From positions 3,286,001 to 3,350,000 of the forward strand of contig NW_023503555.1 of the NCBI RefSeq assembly GCF_014529535.1: a stretch of DNA of 64,000 nucleotides, read 5' to 3'. Both the position numbers and the translations under genes were made by a program. The stretch is from Bradysia coprophila. Its lineage: Eukaryota; Arthropoda; Insecta; Diptera; Sciaridae. Under the pieces are notes generated by a model. The model saw nothing but the letters and a program-made list of their open reading frames with translations, had not been told where the DNA came from and did not search any database. Below are positions 48,271-61,790 of this stretch, piece by piece. Position 1 is the first letter of the stretch. Every line of letters starts with the position of its first letter.

Positions 48271-49519
48271 CTGTAATGAGAAAAAATTGAAAAAAAAATT
48301 AATTTTCAAGTTCGATGAGCAAACTAACGGACAGACGATTATGGATATCTATTTGCACTACGTGGGGTAAGTGTCTGTCTAGAGGCGAGAAAAGAATTTC
48401 AACGATTGATTGGTGTATGCAAATATTAGCTGTTTATTTGCTGGACATTTGCTTATTGCATTCAACGATGCCACGAATGACGATAGAGCTACTCAAATGC
48501 ACATTGCACACCACATCAAATCAAATAATAAATAATCGCGTTCTCTTAAACATTCGCTAATGCGTGTCAATACACGTCAAGTGGATGGGATATTGCGCTA
48601 ATCCGAATAGCATTATGTTAAACAAATTCAAATATTTGAATGTACAAATGAATTGCGCGAACGCAAGTGTGTCTCTCACTCACTATAAACTCGAATCGAA
48701 AATAGAATTTTCTTTTCAATTGATATTCCATGACCACGTGACTGGGTGTATTATATCTCTGTCAATATTTGTGATATGAATTCATGTTAATTCCGAGTTG
48801 AAATTAATTTATGAGATTGCAACTAATGCACACGCACACTTTGGAACATGATTTTGCTGTGTTTTTACCGTCACATCCATGATATTAATATCATAAAAAA
48901 AATAAAACTTAAAAAAAGAGGAGATTATTGTGAGGTGGGCTTTGCATGCAGCACTCTCTCACACAAAAATAGTTTGCATATTTTCATCACAATTTATGCA
49001 CATAAATAACATAATATAATATGAACGGTGGAGAATAACACAAGAAAAATGAAAAATGAAATAAAAACGGCAGAACAACCAACGAAGATAAAAAATATGT
49101 GAAGCATGAAAATTACCTTTGGCTATATTGTATGACATTACCTCAACCATGCGAATCATTAAATAAATTAACAACTGACTCTTTAAAAACAAAAACAACA
49201 AAATTGACGACCAATGAGAATTAGAGTGTGTGGTTTGATAATTTTATACGGAAATTTTATAATAAAAAGTGGGATGGCTGAAGAGAAAAAAAATTTTATT
49301 AAGAAATTGTATGCAAATATGCAAGTGAACAAGCCATCCCGTCTAATGATAATCTTCTTGTTTCTTTCATCTAATTTAGATAAATAAAATTCTTCATTTA
49401 TGGCTCTCGGTTGGAAGACTTTAGCACCAGACACAATATCAATTGAAAAGTTTATTGCACCAAAGATGCAAATGTTTTCATTTTAACTGATTGAATGTAA
49501 TGTAGAATGTTCAGTTAAC

Positions 49520-49678
49520 GGGCTGTTCAGATATTACGTCATGTTATTTTACGCAATTTTCGACACCCCCTCCCCATCATCATGTAAAAACTGTTAAATT
49601 TAACATAAATTTTTTAGAACCATCACGTTTTGATGTACCTTTTCCCCCCTTTGAGCATGACGTAATATGTGAACAGCC
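49520..49678. mobile_element. MITE with GGGCTGTTCANATATTACGTCATG ends
   Basis: The left end GGGCTGTTCAGATATTACGT and the right end ACGTAATATGTGAACAGCCC (inverse) match at 22 of about 24 positions. The 159-bp element has a C/T-rich interior and no frame. Similar GGGCTGT..TACGTCA ends are common in insect MITEs. Confidence 0.7.
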
Positions 49679-49734
49679 CCAAACTAGATTCAAAAAACAC
49701 AAAAGATTCGATTCGGTCGCTAATCTGTTATTGA

Positions 49735-49832
49735 CAACGATGGGAAAAATGAAAAAAAAGAATTCTGGATATCGTTCTTTATAAAGCTATGCGTGCGTAT
49801 GCTAAAACTAATGAAGTAATAGATTTTGTATC
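49735..49832 (+). repeat. Dispersed repeat family D copy
   Basis: CTGTTATTGACAACGATGGG at the start and AAACTAATGAAGTAATAGAT then TTTGTATCAAG at the end. Confidence 0.6.
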
Positions 49833-50962
49833 AAGCGATTGTTTAAATAAAAAAAGAAATAGATTTAGTGATAAAAAGGTGACACATTTTGACGAGTTTA
49901 AGAAAGAATGTGCTTTTCTTTCAGCTAAAATTACAAGGGTGTTAGTATCAAGTTATTGAAGGAAAAGATTTTTTTTGGTACATTCGCGGAGAATACTTTA
50001 ACTCTCTGGTATTAATGATCATCAGATGAATTTTGGCAGAAATAGAATTAAAATCAAGTAACTTCTCTTCGTTCATCTGGATAAAGATTTTCGTTCCTTT
50101 GACTTTGTTCCTTAACAGTGTTAAGTTAACACCATCAAATCACTCGAAAATGTTTGTTACACTATGGGTTCACTATGATTGAAAATGCATGAATGAATGA
50201 CCATCAACCGAAATGTAAGAAAATGTTAGTCTAACTTTGTCTATTTCTTCGACGGGGAAATTATTGCGGACAAGTTTGAAGATCTTAGAGATACTTCCCA
50301 AAGAATTGTTGTCTCTTTGCTTGGCAACACGATAACTAGAGTAATTTCCAAAGGACTTAACTTTTTTATATTCTACAAGGAGTAAAATTCTTGGGACCCA
50401 AGTTTGTTAATGGAAAATACCAAAGTAATAATCTAGGACTTTTTCCCAAATTTGTTTTTTGCTCGATGGAAAATGTAAGGATGAGTTTGCTTTGATGTTT
50501 GCTTTCTGAAAATTAGTTTTTATTTAAAAAGCAAGACAATTTTATGGTATTTTTTAACAATTACGAAAACCTATCGAAAAAATCAGTCAGTCAAGGAACC
50601 TGACCCACCCAAATTATGTGGCATAATTTCTAAGGTTGTTTACTTTGGTTGTTTCGTTTTTTCTTATTAAATTACGTTACCTTGACCTTGATGGTTAATG
50701 TTTTTGTAGAGTAGCTATCCTAAAGACAATAAAGCTTCGACCTGAAATAGTTTCTTCTGCAACATACAACATAGATTTACCTAACAACCAAGACCAACTA
50801 ACTTTAGACAATCTTTAAATTAAAAAAAATTGACGAAATTAAGTTTGACTGAGTTCAGGGTTTCGGTACCCACAATTTTGCTGTGTCTTTCTGTTGAATA
50901 GTTCACTTTTTCGATCGACTTTATTCGAAATAAACTGGAAATTATGCTAAATTCCTAGTCAT

Positions 50963-51060
50963 CTGTTATCGATCACTATCACGAAAGTAAGCAGTGAACT
51001 TTCACTGCTATTCCCTTTTAATGACGAAATATTATAACAAACGAAGTAATAGATTTTTCA
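50963..51060 (+). repeat. Dispersed repeat family D copy
   Basis: CTGTTATCGATCACTATCAC at the start and AACGAAGTAATAGATTTTTC at the end. Confidence 0.55.
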
Positions 51061-52199
51061 AGTGTGCATTGCGAAAATTCTGTCTTTGTACACTCAAATG
51101 TGTTAAGAAAATGTCATATTTCTCTCATCACTCTTAGAATTGACAATTCAGTGGAGAAAATGTTCATTTTGTCACAACTCTTACATGAGAATGGTTCTGT
51201 TTACCTTGGCAAAAAATAGAAAATTCCAACTCGTGTGAATTTTGTACTTTGGTTGGAATTTCGCATCATGTCCCATTCAACAATTACATCCCGATACACT
51301 TGCCGTTTCTAAATATAAATCCCAAAATTTACTCACTTCCTCGACGATTACTCCGACTTTGATTTGATTGGAAATTGATTACAAATCAATGGCATAATTC
51401 ATAGACAGGGACAATTATATCGCGAAAAATTGTTCAACAATTCGTGTAACAGAACAATAATTTTGTCTACATTTTATTTTAAGCAAATCGATTTCATGTG
51501 TGGATAATATTCATCGAAATGTGAAACGTTGTGTGTTCAGTACGAGTAACAAAAAAAAAGACCACACAAAGTTCGTGGCAATACGAGGCCACAGAAGAGA
51601 CCGTTTTGTTATTTCTATATATATATATATTTCCATCAATAGTCAAACAAGTCATTTATGTAAATTACGGGTAGAATATTATATTTTTCGTATGGTGGAA
51701 CGAGAAACGAAAACGCATTACATTACAACCGATAATAAATTTTATAATAAAAATAAATTTACCCATTTCGTTTGAATGATAATAAAATGGTATGTAAATA
51801 TACTGTGCTCGGGCTGCCATTTTTATCGAAAACAGCGATATAAAAAAACCTCACAGATTCGATAGTTTAACGGGCGCCAAAGTTTATTTTTTATAACAAT
51901 TATAACCCATCGTTCAAGACATCCATCTCAGAATAGAAATGTGATCAACTCGTGAGAACCGTAATTATTCACACACAAAAAAAATGAAAAGAAATAAACC
52001 GTCGACAAATTAGTGGTTGAGCAAGGTTGGCTGAGTAAAACATTTATATTGCTTGTAACCACCATATCGAGTGTTGAACACTAATAAATTTATTGGATAT
52101 CGATATCGAGAATGGAATAATATTTTTGGAATTAGTCAGTTACAAAAGAATTTACATCGGAAAATAAGCTTTTACATACGGCAAGCACCCCTAGTGATC

Positions 52200-52331
52200 G
52201 AATCTGTTACTTCTTTTGATCTAGACATCTTTGAGGTAAAATCTATTACTTCACTAGGTTTAACATTCATTGCTATACTAATGGGGGTTTGAGCTTATTG
52301 TTTCTTTTTGCTGTCGGTTTCGATAACAGAT
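52200..52331 (-). repeat. Dispersed repeat family D, reverse copy (nested pair)
   Basis: Two inverse ends, AATCTGTTACTTCTTTTGAT and AAATCTATTACTTCACTAGG, precede TTTCGATAACAGATGGCATC, the inverse of the usual start. Confidence 0.5.
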
Positions 52332-54850
52332 GGCATCCGTTTTTAAGCACGGATCTAGAGCATCTAGAGCGGGTTATTTTCTTACTTTTTTATTGTTATT
52401 TCTCTGGATGTCCATAAAATCTGATGCTCAGAGAATCTGTGTTAATTAAAAATATCGCAAATAATCCAGTTAGTAACTTTCCTATCGGCTGTAGGTATTC
52501 AATTTTAAAATAGGCTGAAAAAGATATGTCTCTCGAACATTTTGTTATCAATGCAATAGCAATTTTCATATCATGTGCCTAAATAGTTTTGGTAATAACA
52601 ATTGTCGAGGCGGAGCCGAGGTTGACAACACATCGTATTAGAAAAATTCCAATTTATTCGCAAGTTGGGAACATTTTGTTCGTTCTTATATCTCAATATT
52701 TTCAAAATGAACTGTGTCTCAAATCGGACTTCATTCGGAATAAGAACAATAGATGTCAACAGGGAAGTATACACTGGAAAATGGGTATTTGAATTGCGAG
52801 TTGGAGTGTAAAAAAAAAACATGAAGATTTTGTTGGACATCCTATATTTATGGTTCCAATGTAGGCATGTTGGATGATTTATTCGATTGATATTATATCG
52901 ATTATTTAGAAAATTTGTCATCGATTGATGATATTCAGGCAGTGCTAGATTGGGGTAGACACTAAATTTTTCCAGCAAAATATTCAATTACAGTTTAGTT
53001 TGGACGCTCGATAAGTCATGTTCAATATGATCTTGAGCGAACACTCACACATCGTCCACAATTAGGAGCACTGGCATAAAGTGATAAATACTCACGACCT
53101 TCATTGAATGGATTCATTCAGTCTGTCTGTCGCAAAGAAAGTTTATGCTACACCATCCATTTACTCATATATTTCATTTTTATATTATTTCGATATCCCC
53201 CCAACTGAACGAAATCCCATAAACTATCCGAAATTGAAATACTTGCGTTGAGCAATAAGTTCCATAACTTAATTCGCTTTGTTGTAAAGTACTTGAATGT
53301 TTTTTTTCTTTTCCTTTTATTTCCATACAGCTCCTACAGCAAAATTGCCAACAATAAATCAGAAAACAATTAATTTATCTCTGTGCTGCTTATTTATTTT
53401 GTTATAAAATTGTTGCGATTTTTTTCTTATTCTTTTTTTGTGTGTAAAATATGCATAACTAAACCAGTGAATAATAAAATAACAAATAAATAATAATAAA
53501 ATGACCTTTTCGTAACAAATATATCTACGTAACAAACTTTATGCTTTTCCACAGCATATAGTTCTCTTGATCCTTAGCGACTTTTATTGTAATCCGTTTA
53601 AACTCTCGATGCAATTTTTTTTTCATTCGAAAATATTTTATCTGCGAAACTAACTAAAGAAAAAAATTATTGTTGTATGTGCAGGCTATATGTGCAACCA
53701 TTTCCCAAGTTTCATTTATGTTATCTATTTTCATAAATACGAAACTTTTATCTCCGCATGTTTCATTTTGAAATTATTTCTGTGTTTTTTCTTTCTTTCC
53801 TGGCTTTTGAGTCATACATTTTTGTACGTATATGTACGTATCATATGCATGTAAGCCAATCATACCGTGATACCATGCACATTAGAACATTATTGGAATG
53901 TTATAAAATTTATGATTTTTTTTCTCCTTCGTCTTCACTATGCGCAACACAGAAAAACCCATAAAATATTGACGGTGTTTTGCCTTTTTCCGAAAGACAA
54001 AGCCTACATGCACTCAACTCTAGAAAAAAAAAAACGGAAACCAAAAACTAGCTACAACGTACAACCCGTGTGGTTGATGCAGCTCAGTGTTTCGAACATT
54101 TTATTATTGCAGTGCGCGACATGATGGAGTACACCATTGAGGGGAATTTCTCTGTTTCAGCGAGAAAAATTGTTTTCGGAATGAGAAGTTTATATTGAGG
54201 GTCAGAGATGAATTGAACTTTTATACACTCTATTCGGGATAGGTTTGTTTTCAATTGTTTTTATAAAATGAAAATAGATTATCGACCGTTTATATATTTA
54301 ATATTTTATTTGTTTATTGCAATTCCGTGGTTTTCGGATTTCTTTTCGCTTTTTTTTATTATTGGTAAAGCTGATAAAATAGTCGAGATAAAATATTTTT
54401 CGCTTAGGTTTTTACCTACCTATGTTACCACTGCGTTTGTAATAATTTATTTGTTTGCAATATTTCGTTTCCACCAGTCGAGAAGTGGAACGTATACCCA
54501 TTGCTAATTCGAGTCGATATGCGATGATAAATTTAAAGTTTTCTAAAGTGGAAACGGCGAATTGTTGCTGATGCAATTGCAACTATTGTAAGACAAAAAC
54601 ATCGGAAAATCCCAATTCAAATAGACTTGAACAACGCAAGATAAATTGCGGTTTACATTTGAAAAAATATTATTGATTGTTGCGTGTCAGGCCACTTATG
54701 AATCAAAAATATTTCCTTTTGTTTACAGACCGGAGAATATGAAATTTATGTATAGCATGGACGATAAATAGTTCTTTGTTTACCGAGCGAAAACCTTCGC
54801 TTTTTTTGGAATTTCTCATTTTCTTCCATTGGTGAACACAACGTTTTAAT

Positions 54851-55077
54851 GTGATTGATTAACCTTATTATCTCCACTCAAAAGGCCATCAGAAAATGAT
54901 GTTGGTATTGACGCTTTGACTGATGACACCGCGGGGGATAAAATTGCTATTTTCTCTCATGTAATAAGGACAAGAGGGGAGAAAATGAACTCCTCCGAAT
55001 TGTCATAAGAGAAAGCATCAACAAAGCCTAATTTTCTCATAGTCTAGTGAGTGAAGAAAGTACGGTTAATCACACCG
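54851..55077. mobile_element. MITE family C copy
   Basis: GTGATTGATTAACC at the left pairs with GGTTAATCACACCG at the right. The interior shares CATCAACAAA and TATTTTCTC words with the copy at 57232-57463. Confidence 0.55.
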
Positions 55078-55809
55078 CACGCACATATGAAAATAAATAT
55101 TTCCAAAAATAAAATGATTGGAAAAATGGAAAGGTCAGTCATACCAAACATAAAATTTGATGAGGACGTTAGATTTGGACAACTAAATTGGACGATAAAC
55201 AAAAATTACGTCAAATAAATAAATTGCTAATTATTTGCCTGCAGTGCATCGATCGACTTTGGTATTCCATGCATCCAATAAAAAAAAACAACGAAACAAA
55301 ACCTATTACCATGTACATAAGAAGCAGATCGATCGCTCAAACCATTTTAATCACAAAAAAAATTAACTTAAAAAATAAGAAATTTGCTTACGAACGTTGT
55401 CGATGAAAAAAATCTAGCCTCAGGACAATGAATTTTTTTTTCTTTTCTGTTCATTTTGCGAAAATAAATCGATCGATAAAATGATAAGCATGCATCTTCT
55501 TTGTAATTTTATTAAGGCAAAAAAAAAACGAAAGAAAGGAAAACATTAACGAAATGAGAACACAAGATTGTGGCGTTTTTTTTTTTAAACGAGCAGACTT
55601 TCGATTCAATCAAATTGGGTATCAAAGAGCGTATTAGATTTTTGGAATGTTACAATTATACCACCTGTAACAGCCAGCAATGCTAAATTGTTACTTCGTT
55701 TGCTGGGATGTTATTTGTAAAGAGTAGCACAATGTCAATTGAGACGAAAGCAGAGCATTTAATCGTGACAACATTTTCGCGAATTTTCACAGAAAACGTA
55801 TTCAGTAAA

Positions 55810-55911
55810 GCATTATCGCGATGATAAAAATAAGGAATGGCCTTTACCTACCCGTTGTCTTATGTAGCCAAATGTATTTCAAAACCAATGAAGTAATAGG
55901 TTTTGTATCAA
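55810..55911 (+). repeat. Dispersed repeat family D copy
   Basis: CATTATCGCGATGATAAAAA near the start and AACCAATGAAGTAATAGGTT at the end. TATGTAGCCAAATGTATTTC inside matches TATAGCCAAATCCATGTTAA in the 26.9-kb copy. Confidence 0.55.
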
Positions 55912-57231
55912 ACACTAGGCGATTTAAAAAAAAAATGGTAGCATATTATCGAGCAAGGAGGGGCTAACGTGGTTATTTGTCAAAAGTAAATCTTAAGCAG
56001 CTTAAGGATACAATGGACAGCCTTCGTGTAGAAGTTATACATCCATTTTGGCTTTTACTTGTTTTACTGACCTAAGCTGTAAAATATTTGTCTATTCCTC
56101 GTCATTATGCCACCCTGTAGCTCAAGAACAAAATTGTGCCGAAAAAATATTTTTGTCCTAGGCATAGCGACAACATCACATCGGTTAGACTAAAAGGACT
56201 AATATGAACTCAAGCTCTAGAACAGGATCACCTCAGATAGACTATTTTTGCTCTAATTCTCTCAATTTTTTTAAGAAAAAGAAGAAGCTTATTTATTATA
56301 CAGAAATTTTCTTCCCGAAGCGATGACCATGGTTTTGACTCAAACATTTTCCAACAAGTAGTTAAGCAATGAAAGAAAAACAATTTGTTTTTGATACCAC
56401 AAGGTGTGACTTCAATGTTAAAAAATATCAACCTGCACCACAAATTGCGATATTAGCAAAAGGTTTTCAGGGAGTTTCATTTCGTGATATTAAAACTAAA
56501 GCCCAGCCCATGTAAATTAGCCAAGAATTACAAATCTCTGTCTGTGTGTATAAGTAAACTGTAACTCATATTTTTGCGTTTATTTCTTTTCTTTTAATAT
56601 AGTAAAACGATATAATTCTTCGATTATGTTTTCCTAACTTACATTGCAGTTAATTTCAATTTAATAACAGGTGTGCTCGGCCGATATAAGTCTATTATTA
56701 TGTGAATTATAATACGAAAATATGCGTCATGATATTTTCCGTACGGAAGTTTTGCCTGTGATCATAGGTATGCACTGAACGGTTCAGAGATTTTAAAGAT
56801 CGATAGATAAATAACGATAACGAAAAGTCAGATATTTTCGTGTAAAAGAAAACATTGTGAGCGGAGCATATTTTGGTTTGCAATTTCAATATTTATTCAT
56901 TAAGTACTCGAGACTCGACAACAAATGAAATTTTAAAAAAATTAAGATTCTCCGTACATCAGGGCCTATTTTCTCAAAATTTCTTGAAAATGCTTTTTGA
57001 GAAATTCGTGGAAGTTTTCATGATATTTCGAGAAAATTCAAGAATAGTTATTTTCATAATGCAATGGTGAAAATAGTCATTTTCTTACCTCAGCTGAAAC
57101 TTCAGATGTCTTTGTTGTGAAAAACGTTGTGTTGACCTCAAACTCATTTTCACTAGGTAAACAAATAATCTATTGTTTACCGATGGAAATAAATAGGAAA
57201 TTCCAACAACGGCGAATTTTCACGGACAGAG

Positions 57232-57463
57232 CGAGGTGTGATTAACCACTTTTCTCCACGAAACAAAAACATCTATTATTTACACAATTTTTAAAAACAA
57301 ATATGACAGTTCGGTGTAGAAAATTTATATTTTCTCGTCAAAACAAGAGGGAAAAATGGGAATTTTCTTCACAGAACTGTCATCAGACAAATGACAAAGC
57401 ATCAACAAAACGTTATTTTCTCATGACAATTTGAGTGAAGAAAATAAGGTTAATCAAACCTCG
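57232..57463. mobile_element. MITE family C, best copy
   Basis: The ends CGAGGTGTGATTAACC (57232-57247) and GGTTAATCAAACCTCG (57448-57463) are inverted with one mismatch. Inner parts also pair (ACAGTTCGGTG, ACAGAACTGTC). It is non-coding and 232 bp long. Confidence 0.65.
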
Positions 57464-59230
57464 CACCGCTCACATAAAAAAACATATTTTCTTTAGATTT
57501 AAAAAAAAAAATGTGCAGAAAATCAAGAAAATTCAATAAAAGAAATCATTTTCTCAACAATAAGCTCTGCCGCACTGCACAACATTGTGTATTACAAAAT
57601 GTTTACATGGTACGGAAAGTTTGGTAACCTTTTACACATCGCTGTAAAATGTGTAGCAGAAAAAAAATTCAACTGGAAAATAAATTCGTTTGATTAAATG
57701 CGTTGTCAAGTGTTATCGCAAGTAAGAATCTCTCAAGAGATTTTAACCTTTCAAAAATCATCAATATTTACACAAGGAATTACACAATCCATTTGATGTT
57801 GAACTGACTGCTTCAAATTGAATTTAACAGCGCATGGAAATTAGCCAAAAATAAAAATTTTAAATGAAGAACAGCGAAGAGAGGAAAAAAAAAACATTCC
57901 AGACCAGCATTTTTTCCCACAACTATTTTATGCAGCCCATTGTTAGGAGGAGGATAAATAATCTTTACTTTGTTTTGCTACTAAATACCCATTGTTGTTA
58001 ATAACACAAAACTGAATTAAGCACAAAATTAATTTTTTTCTCTTTTTCGTACAATTTTTCGTTCATGTTTCAGTTTCATTTTTATACACTTGATATTGGG
58101 TACGGTTTTGGTATATATATTATAATTCTAATGTATGCATTCTCCTCTGCCATATTATGCCGACATTTACGATGAAATACAAGCAAAATCACATAAAACG
58201 ACTTTAAAAGTGAGCAAAAATCAAGCAAAGATAACAAAGAGGTGTGTCGACGGACGCCGCATCGGCCATATTAATGCTTCATGAAAACGTGACGTCACGA
58301 GATCCCTTAGGGTTTCTCTTTCTCTGTTCGGTTGTTCGGTATTTTTATATGAGTGCAGTATCCACAAAACGACAATGAAAAGTATAATACAGAATTTAAA
58401 AAGAACAACCACAACCGGCAACAACATTATAATGGACTTATGTCTTTTCCTTTTGCATCTTGATCATACATATACCTAATATCGTATATGAACGGAGCGC
58501 TGGGCCATTAAATAATAAGTTCGCTGTTCTACTTGATGCAATTTAATCTGGAAAATTTATGTTTAATCTAAAGAAGTTAGTGATTAAAAGACGGACTTAG
58601 AAAATAAATATTTTATGATGCCTGGTAGCCCTTTATTCCCTTCGTCGTTTCATATACCAAAATGTATATACATTTTGCCTAGCGCAGCGATATATATACA
58701 ATGTTTTTATAGATAAAGTTGCGATTAAATTTCATAGCTCGTTACAAGCATATAAATTAAGTTTGAAAATAAAAATCAATTTGAAAGTCATACAAAGACA
58801 GCCCCATGTGCCGATGGGAGCAATTCATTGTATGCAAAGTATGTTCGTACTATTTTCAACTTTTATTGCTGCTGCTGCTTGGTGCTGCAACAATCAAACA
58901 ATAAGCCCTTTGTTGGACGGATATGTAAAAGGTGAGTGACTGTATAACCAATGCAATGATAAGAGCCTTGTCGTACGGAAGCTGTAATAATTTAAAAAAT
59001 GCCTAGGGAAAATCCATAACCGCCGTAGGAGGGGAAGGTGGGCTGGTCCACACAAAATTCAATTTCATATCAACCAAATTCCTCTAACATGATAAGATCA
59101 GGGGGATGACAACAACGGAGGCCCGTCGATCCATTGTCATGAAACACATAAAATAGGCCCTACTCTGAATCAAACCCACTACTGACGCAATCTACGAACT
59201 TAGAATAGAATTCTGTGTTTACTGCTTTGC

Positions 59231-59375
59231 GCACGTAAAAAATGCCACTTTCGTACCTAAGGTTTTGCTGCTGTTCCTCTCTCCGTTTCTCGTATTTTGT
59301 ATGCTATTTCAAATGGCAAATGAGAGAAACCAAGAAGAACGGCTTAGACTCAAAAGTGGGATTATTTACGGGTGC
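59231..59375. mobile_element. MITE-like inverted repeat, 145 bp
   Basis: GCACGTAAAAAATGCCACTT at the left and AAGTGGGATTATTTACGGGTGC at the right are imperfect inverses. Inner TTTCTC/GAGAAA words pair loosely. Confidence 0.5.
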
Positions 59376-59657
59376 AAAACAGTACTAAAAATGTATATGG
59401 GAAATGTCTACTAAACCGTTCAAATTTGGGTGCAAGCTGCCTTTCCTGTTTTTTCAGAACCTAGGTTTTAGTCACATTTTCCCTAATAGTGCCCGAATAC
59501 ATCGTTTGGTCTCTGTTATCTCTCTATTACTCCTAATCTCACTAGTACACTTCCATATTTGTTATTAACCTTTCAGAGGCGGCAAGCATATCAGTATTTT
59601 GCTATGGAATAAATCTTTTACTGCGTTGGATGTAACTGTTTTCCAGATGTTGATTTC

Positions 59658-59756
59658 AAATCTTTTACTTCAATTTTTTGAACATTTTTTTCCTGCGTAA
59701 GAACGCTCCACTCAGAGCTTATCATTTATTATCCCAGTCGATATCGATAACAGATG
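59658..59756 (-). repeat. Dispersed repeat family D, reverse copy
   Basis: AAATCTTTTACTTCAATTTT at the left and GATATCGATAACAGATGATA at the right, the inverse of the forward copies. Confidence 0.6.
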
Positions 59757-61653
59757 ATAGCCGTCCGTAACAGGTTGAATGGAAAAATAATTCACAACAT
59801 CCAGAGAAAATATTTTCTTATCTTTTGACTTATATTTTCTAATTTATAACGGAGGTTTATGTACAACCCACACTAATCTAATTTATTGACTGCGTCGTAC
59901 TCAAAATGGGCTTTCGTTCAATTAGGTATTAAAATGTCCTATACGTCTGCATCACCATTTTTACTTCTAAATCACACCTCTTCTCGACGATTAAGATTTA
60001 TGCGGTGCATACATATTTGCTCAGAACGAACGATATATCCCGTTTTTTTTCGGTCATTTAATCTGATGATATTAAAGATTCTGAGCACGTAACCGTGTGC
60101 ATGTTTTAAAACGACACTGTGAGATAATAATTTTAATAAAGTCATCCTATTAATTAATAAAATCCAGTAAACTGTCGCAATTGGCCTCACTGAAATTGTA
60201 AAGGTTCTTTTTTTTCTTCGTCTTCTTCTTATTTTGTTGGAAACATAACGCAATCAGCATCATGCGATGGTCAAGATATATATTGTTTACAATCAGACTA
60301 CCACGGCAACATTGCCACAATAAATTTTATTTTCTCACATTAAGCATTTTCACATATCATTCAGTTTCAGTTTGAATTTAATAAAAACGAAAAAAATAAA
60401 TAAAAATTTTTGTTCTTCTGGTTCTTTAATTATGCACACTACCGGATTATAAATAAAACGAAAAATGAGCAAACAACGTTTCAACTATAAGAAAGACATA
60501 CATTTCCTTACACGGTTCTCAGTTACTTTATATTTTTAAAAAGTTTTCAATTCAAACACAAAACTTTTTAAAGTATAAAATATACTCGAAACACAGACAA
60601 TTTTGTGTGCAATGCAATTGCGCACATTTTATATTTATTTACTTATCGCTGCAGATTATTCTAATTTCTTGTGAGAGTCGCACAAACGATTTATCACAGA
60701 AAGCTATCGATATGCAACAAACACACATGGTTCGATTAATATGTACAGAGCTATGGAGAGTAGAGGAGAATACTTTATAAACCCATACGAAAATGTATAT
60801 AAGTTCATTTTTATATCGAAGACCGTGTTTCGTATTATTATATTCCCATTCCCCTCGAATTACTTGGCAATTTTTCATTATTTTGTAATAAATCTATTTC
60901 ACAAAAGAAAAACGAGAGATGTTGGTAAAATATTTTCCATTATAACGAAAGACGAACAACGATTTTATATGCTTTTTTGCTACTCCCTTTTATCAAAAAA
61001 ATGATACGAGAAATTGCACTTTAAAAGGTCAAACCGATATCGATGGTAATTTATTGCATAAAATCGACGAAGTTTAAAGAAAAATGTTTTCATTCGATCG
61101 CTTTTAAAGTTTATCGGTTCAAACTATTAACAATTATGTTACATTTTGTTTGGTGGAAGATAAGCCCGATCCCTCCGGTTTTATATTCATTAAAAAAACA
61201 ACAACCGACCAGCAACATCTGGAATTTCCTTGCAAAATACTTTTGAAATTAATTTAGTTTCACTGGGTGAACTTGAACTTATACAGTTTATGAGAACATA
61301 CAATAATATGTGGTAAGATGTATAAATACTAGGAATAATATCAACACACCTATTAGGTAGCACAGACGGTGATTGCATGGAATGTCATACATAATTGAAC
61401 AATGCATCATGCTCATTAGGTGCTGCATTTTTGGTCAGTAATAAGAAGAATTTAAGAACGAAAAAACCTAACACGCTTTTTAACTTTAGCCAAGAACTGA
61501 GTCAATCACTTCTAAATTCACCTACTCTAGCATTTATGGTTTATTGTTGTCGCAGTCTATAGTAGTGCAATCATCTTTTCAATTCAGAGATAAGAATTCG
61601 GAGGATTTTCAGCAATTCGATAATCTTTTAAGCCTACCATCGATACATTTTTC

Positions 61654-61790
61654 AAATCTGTTACTTCTTCTGCTCTTAATGTCTGCAAGAAGATATATAC
61701 ATAATCTACTACTTCAATATTGTTTCACTATAATATCAGCGTTAACCAGAGTTCAATCCTTATTTTTGTCGGTGTTGTCGCTTACAGATG
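61654..61790 (-). repeat. Dispersed repeat family D, reverse copy
   Basis: AAATCTGTTACTTCTTCTGC at the left and GTCGCTTACAGATGAAACTA at the right. Confidence 0.5.

Noticed and set aside
52571-52987. 138-codon minus-strand frame in the ft intron
   Set aside because: No domain, AT-rich residue bias, overlapping frames on the other strand and no splice context.
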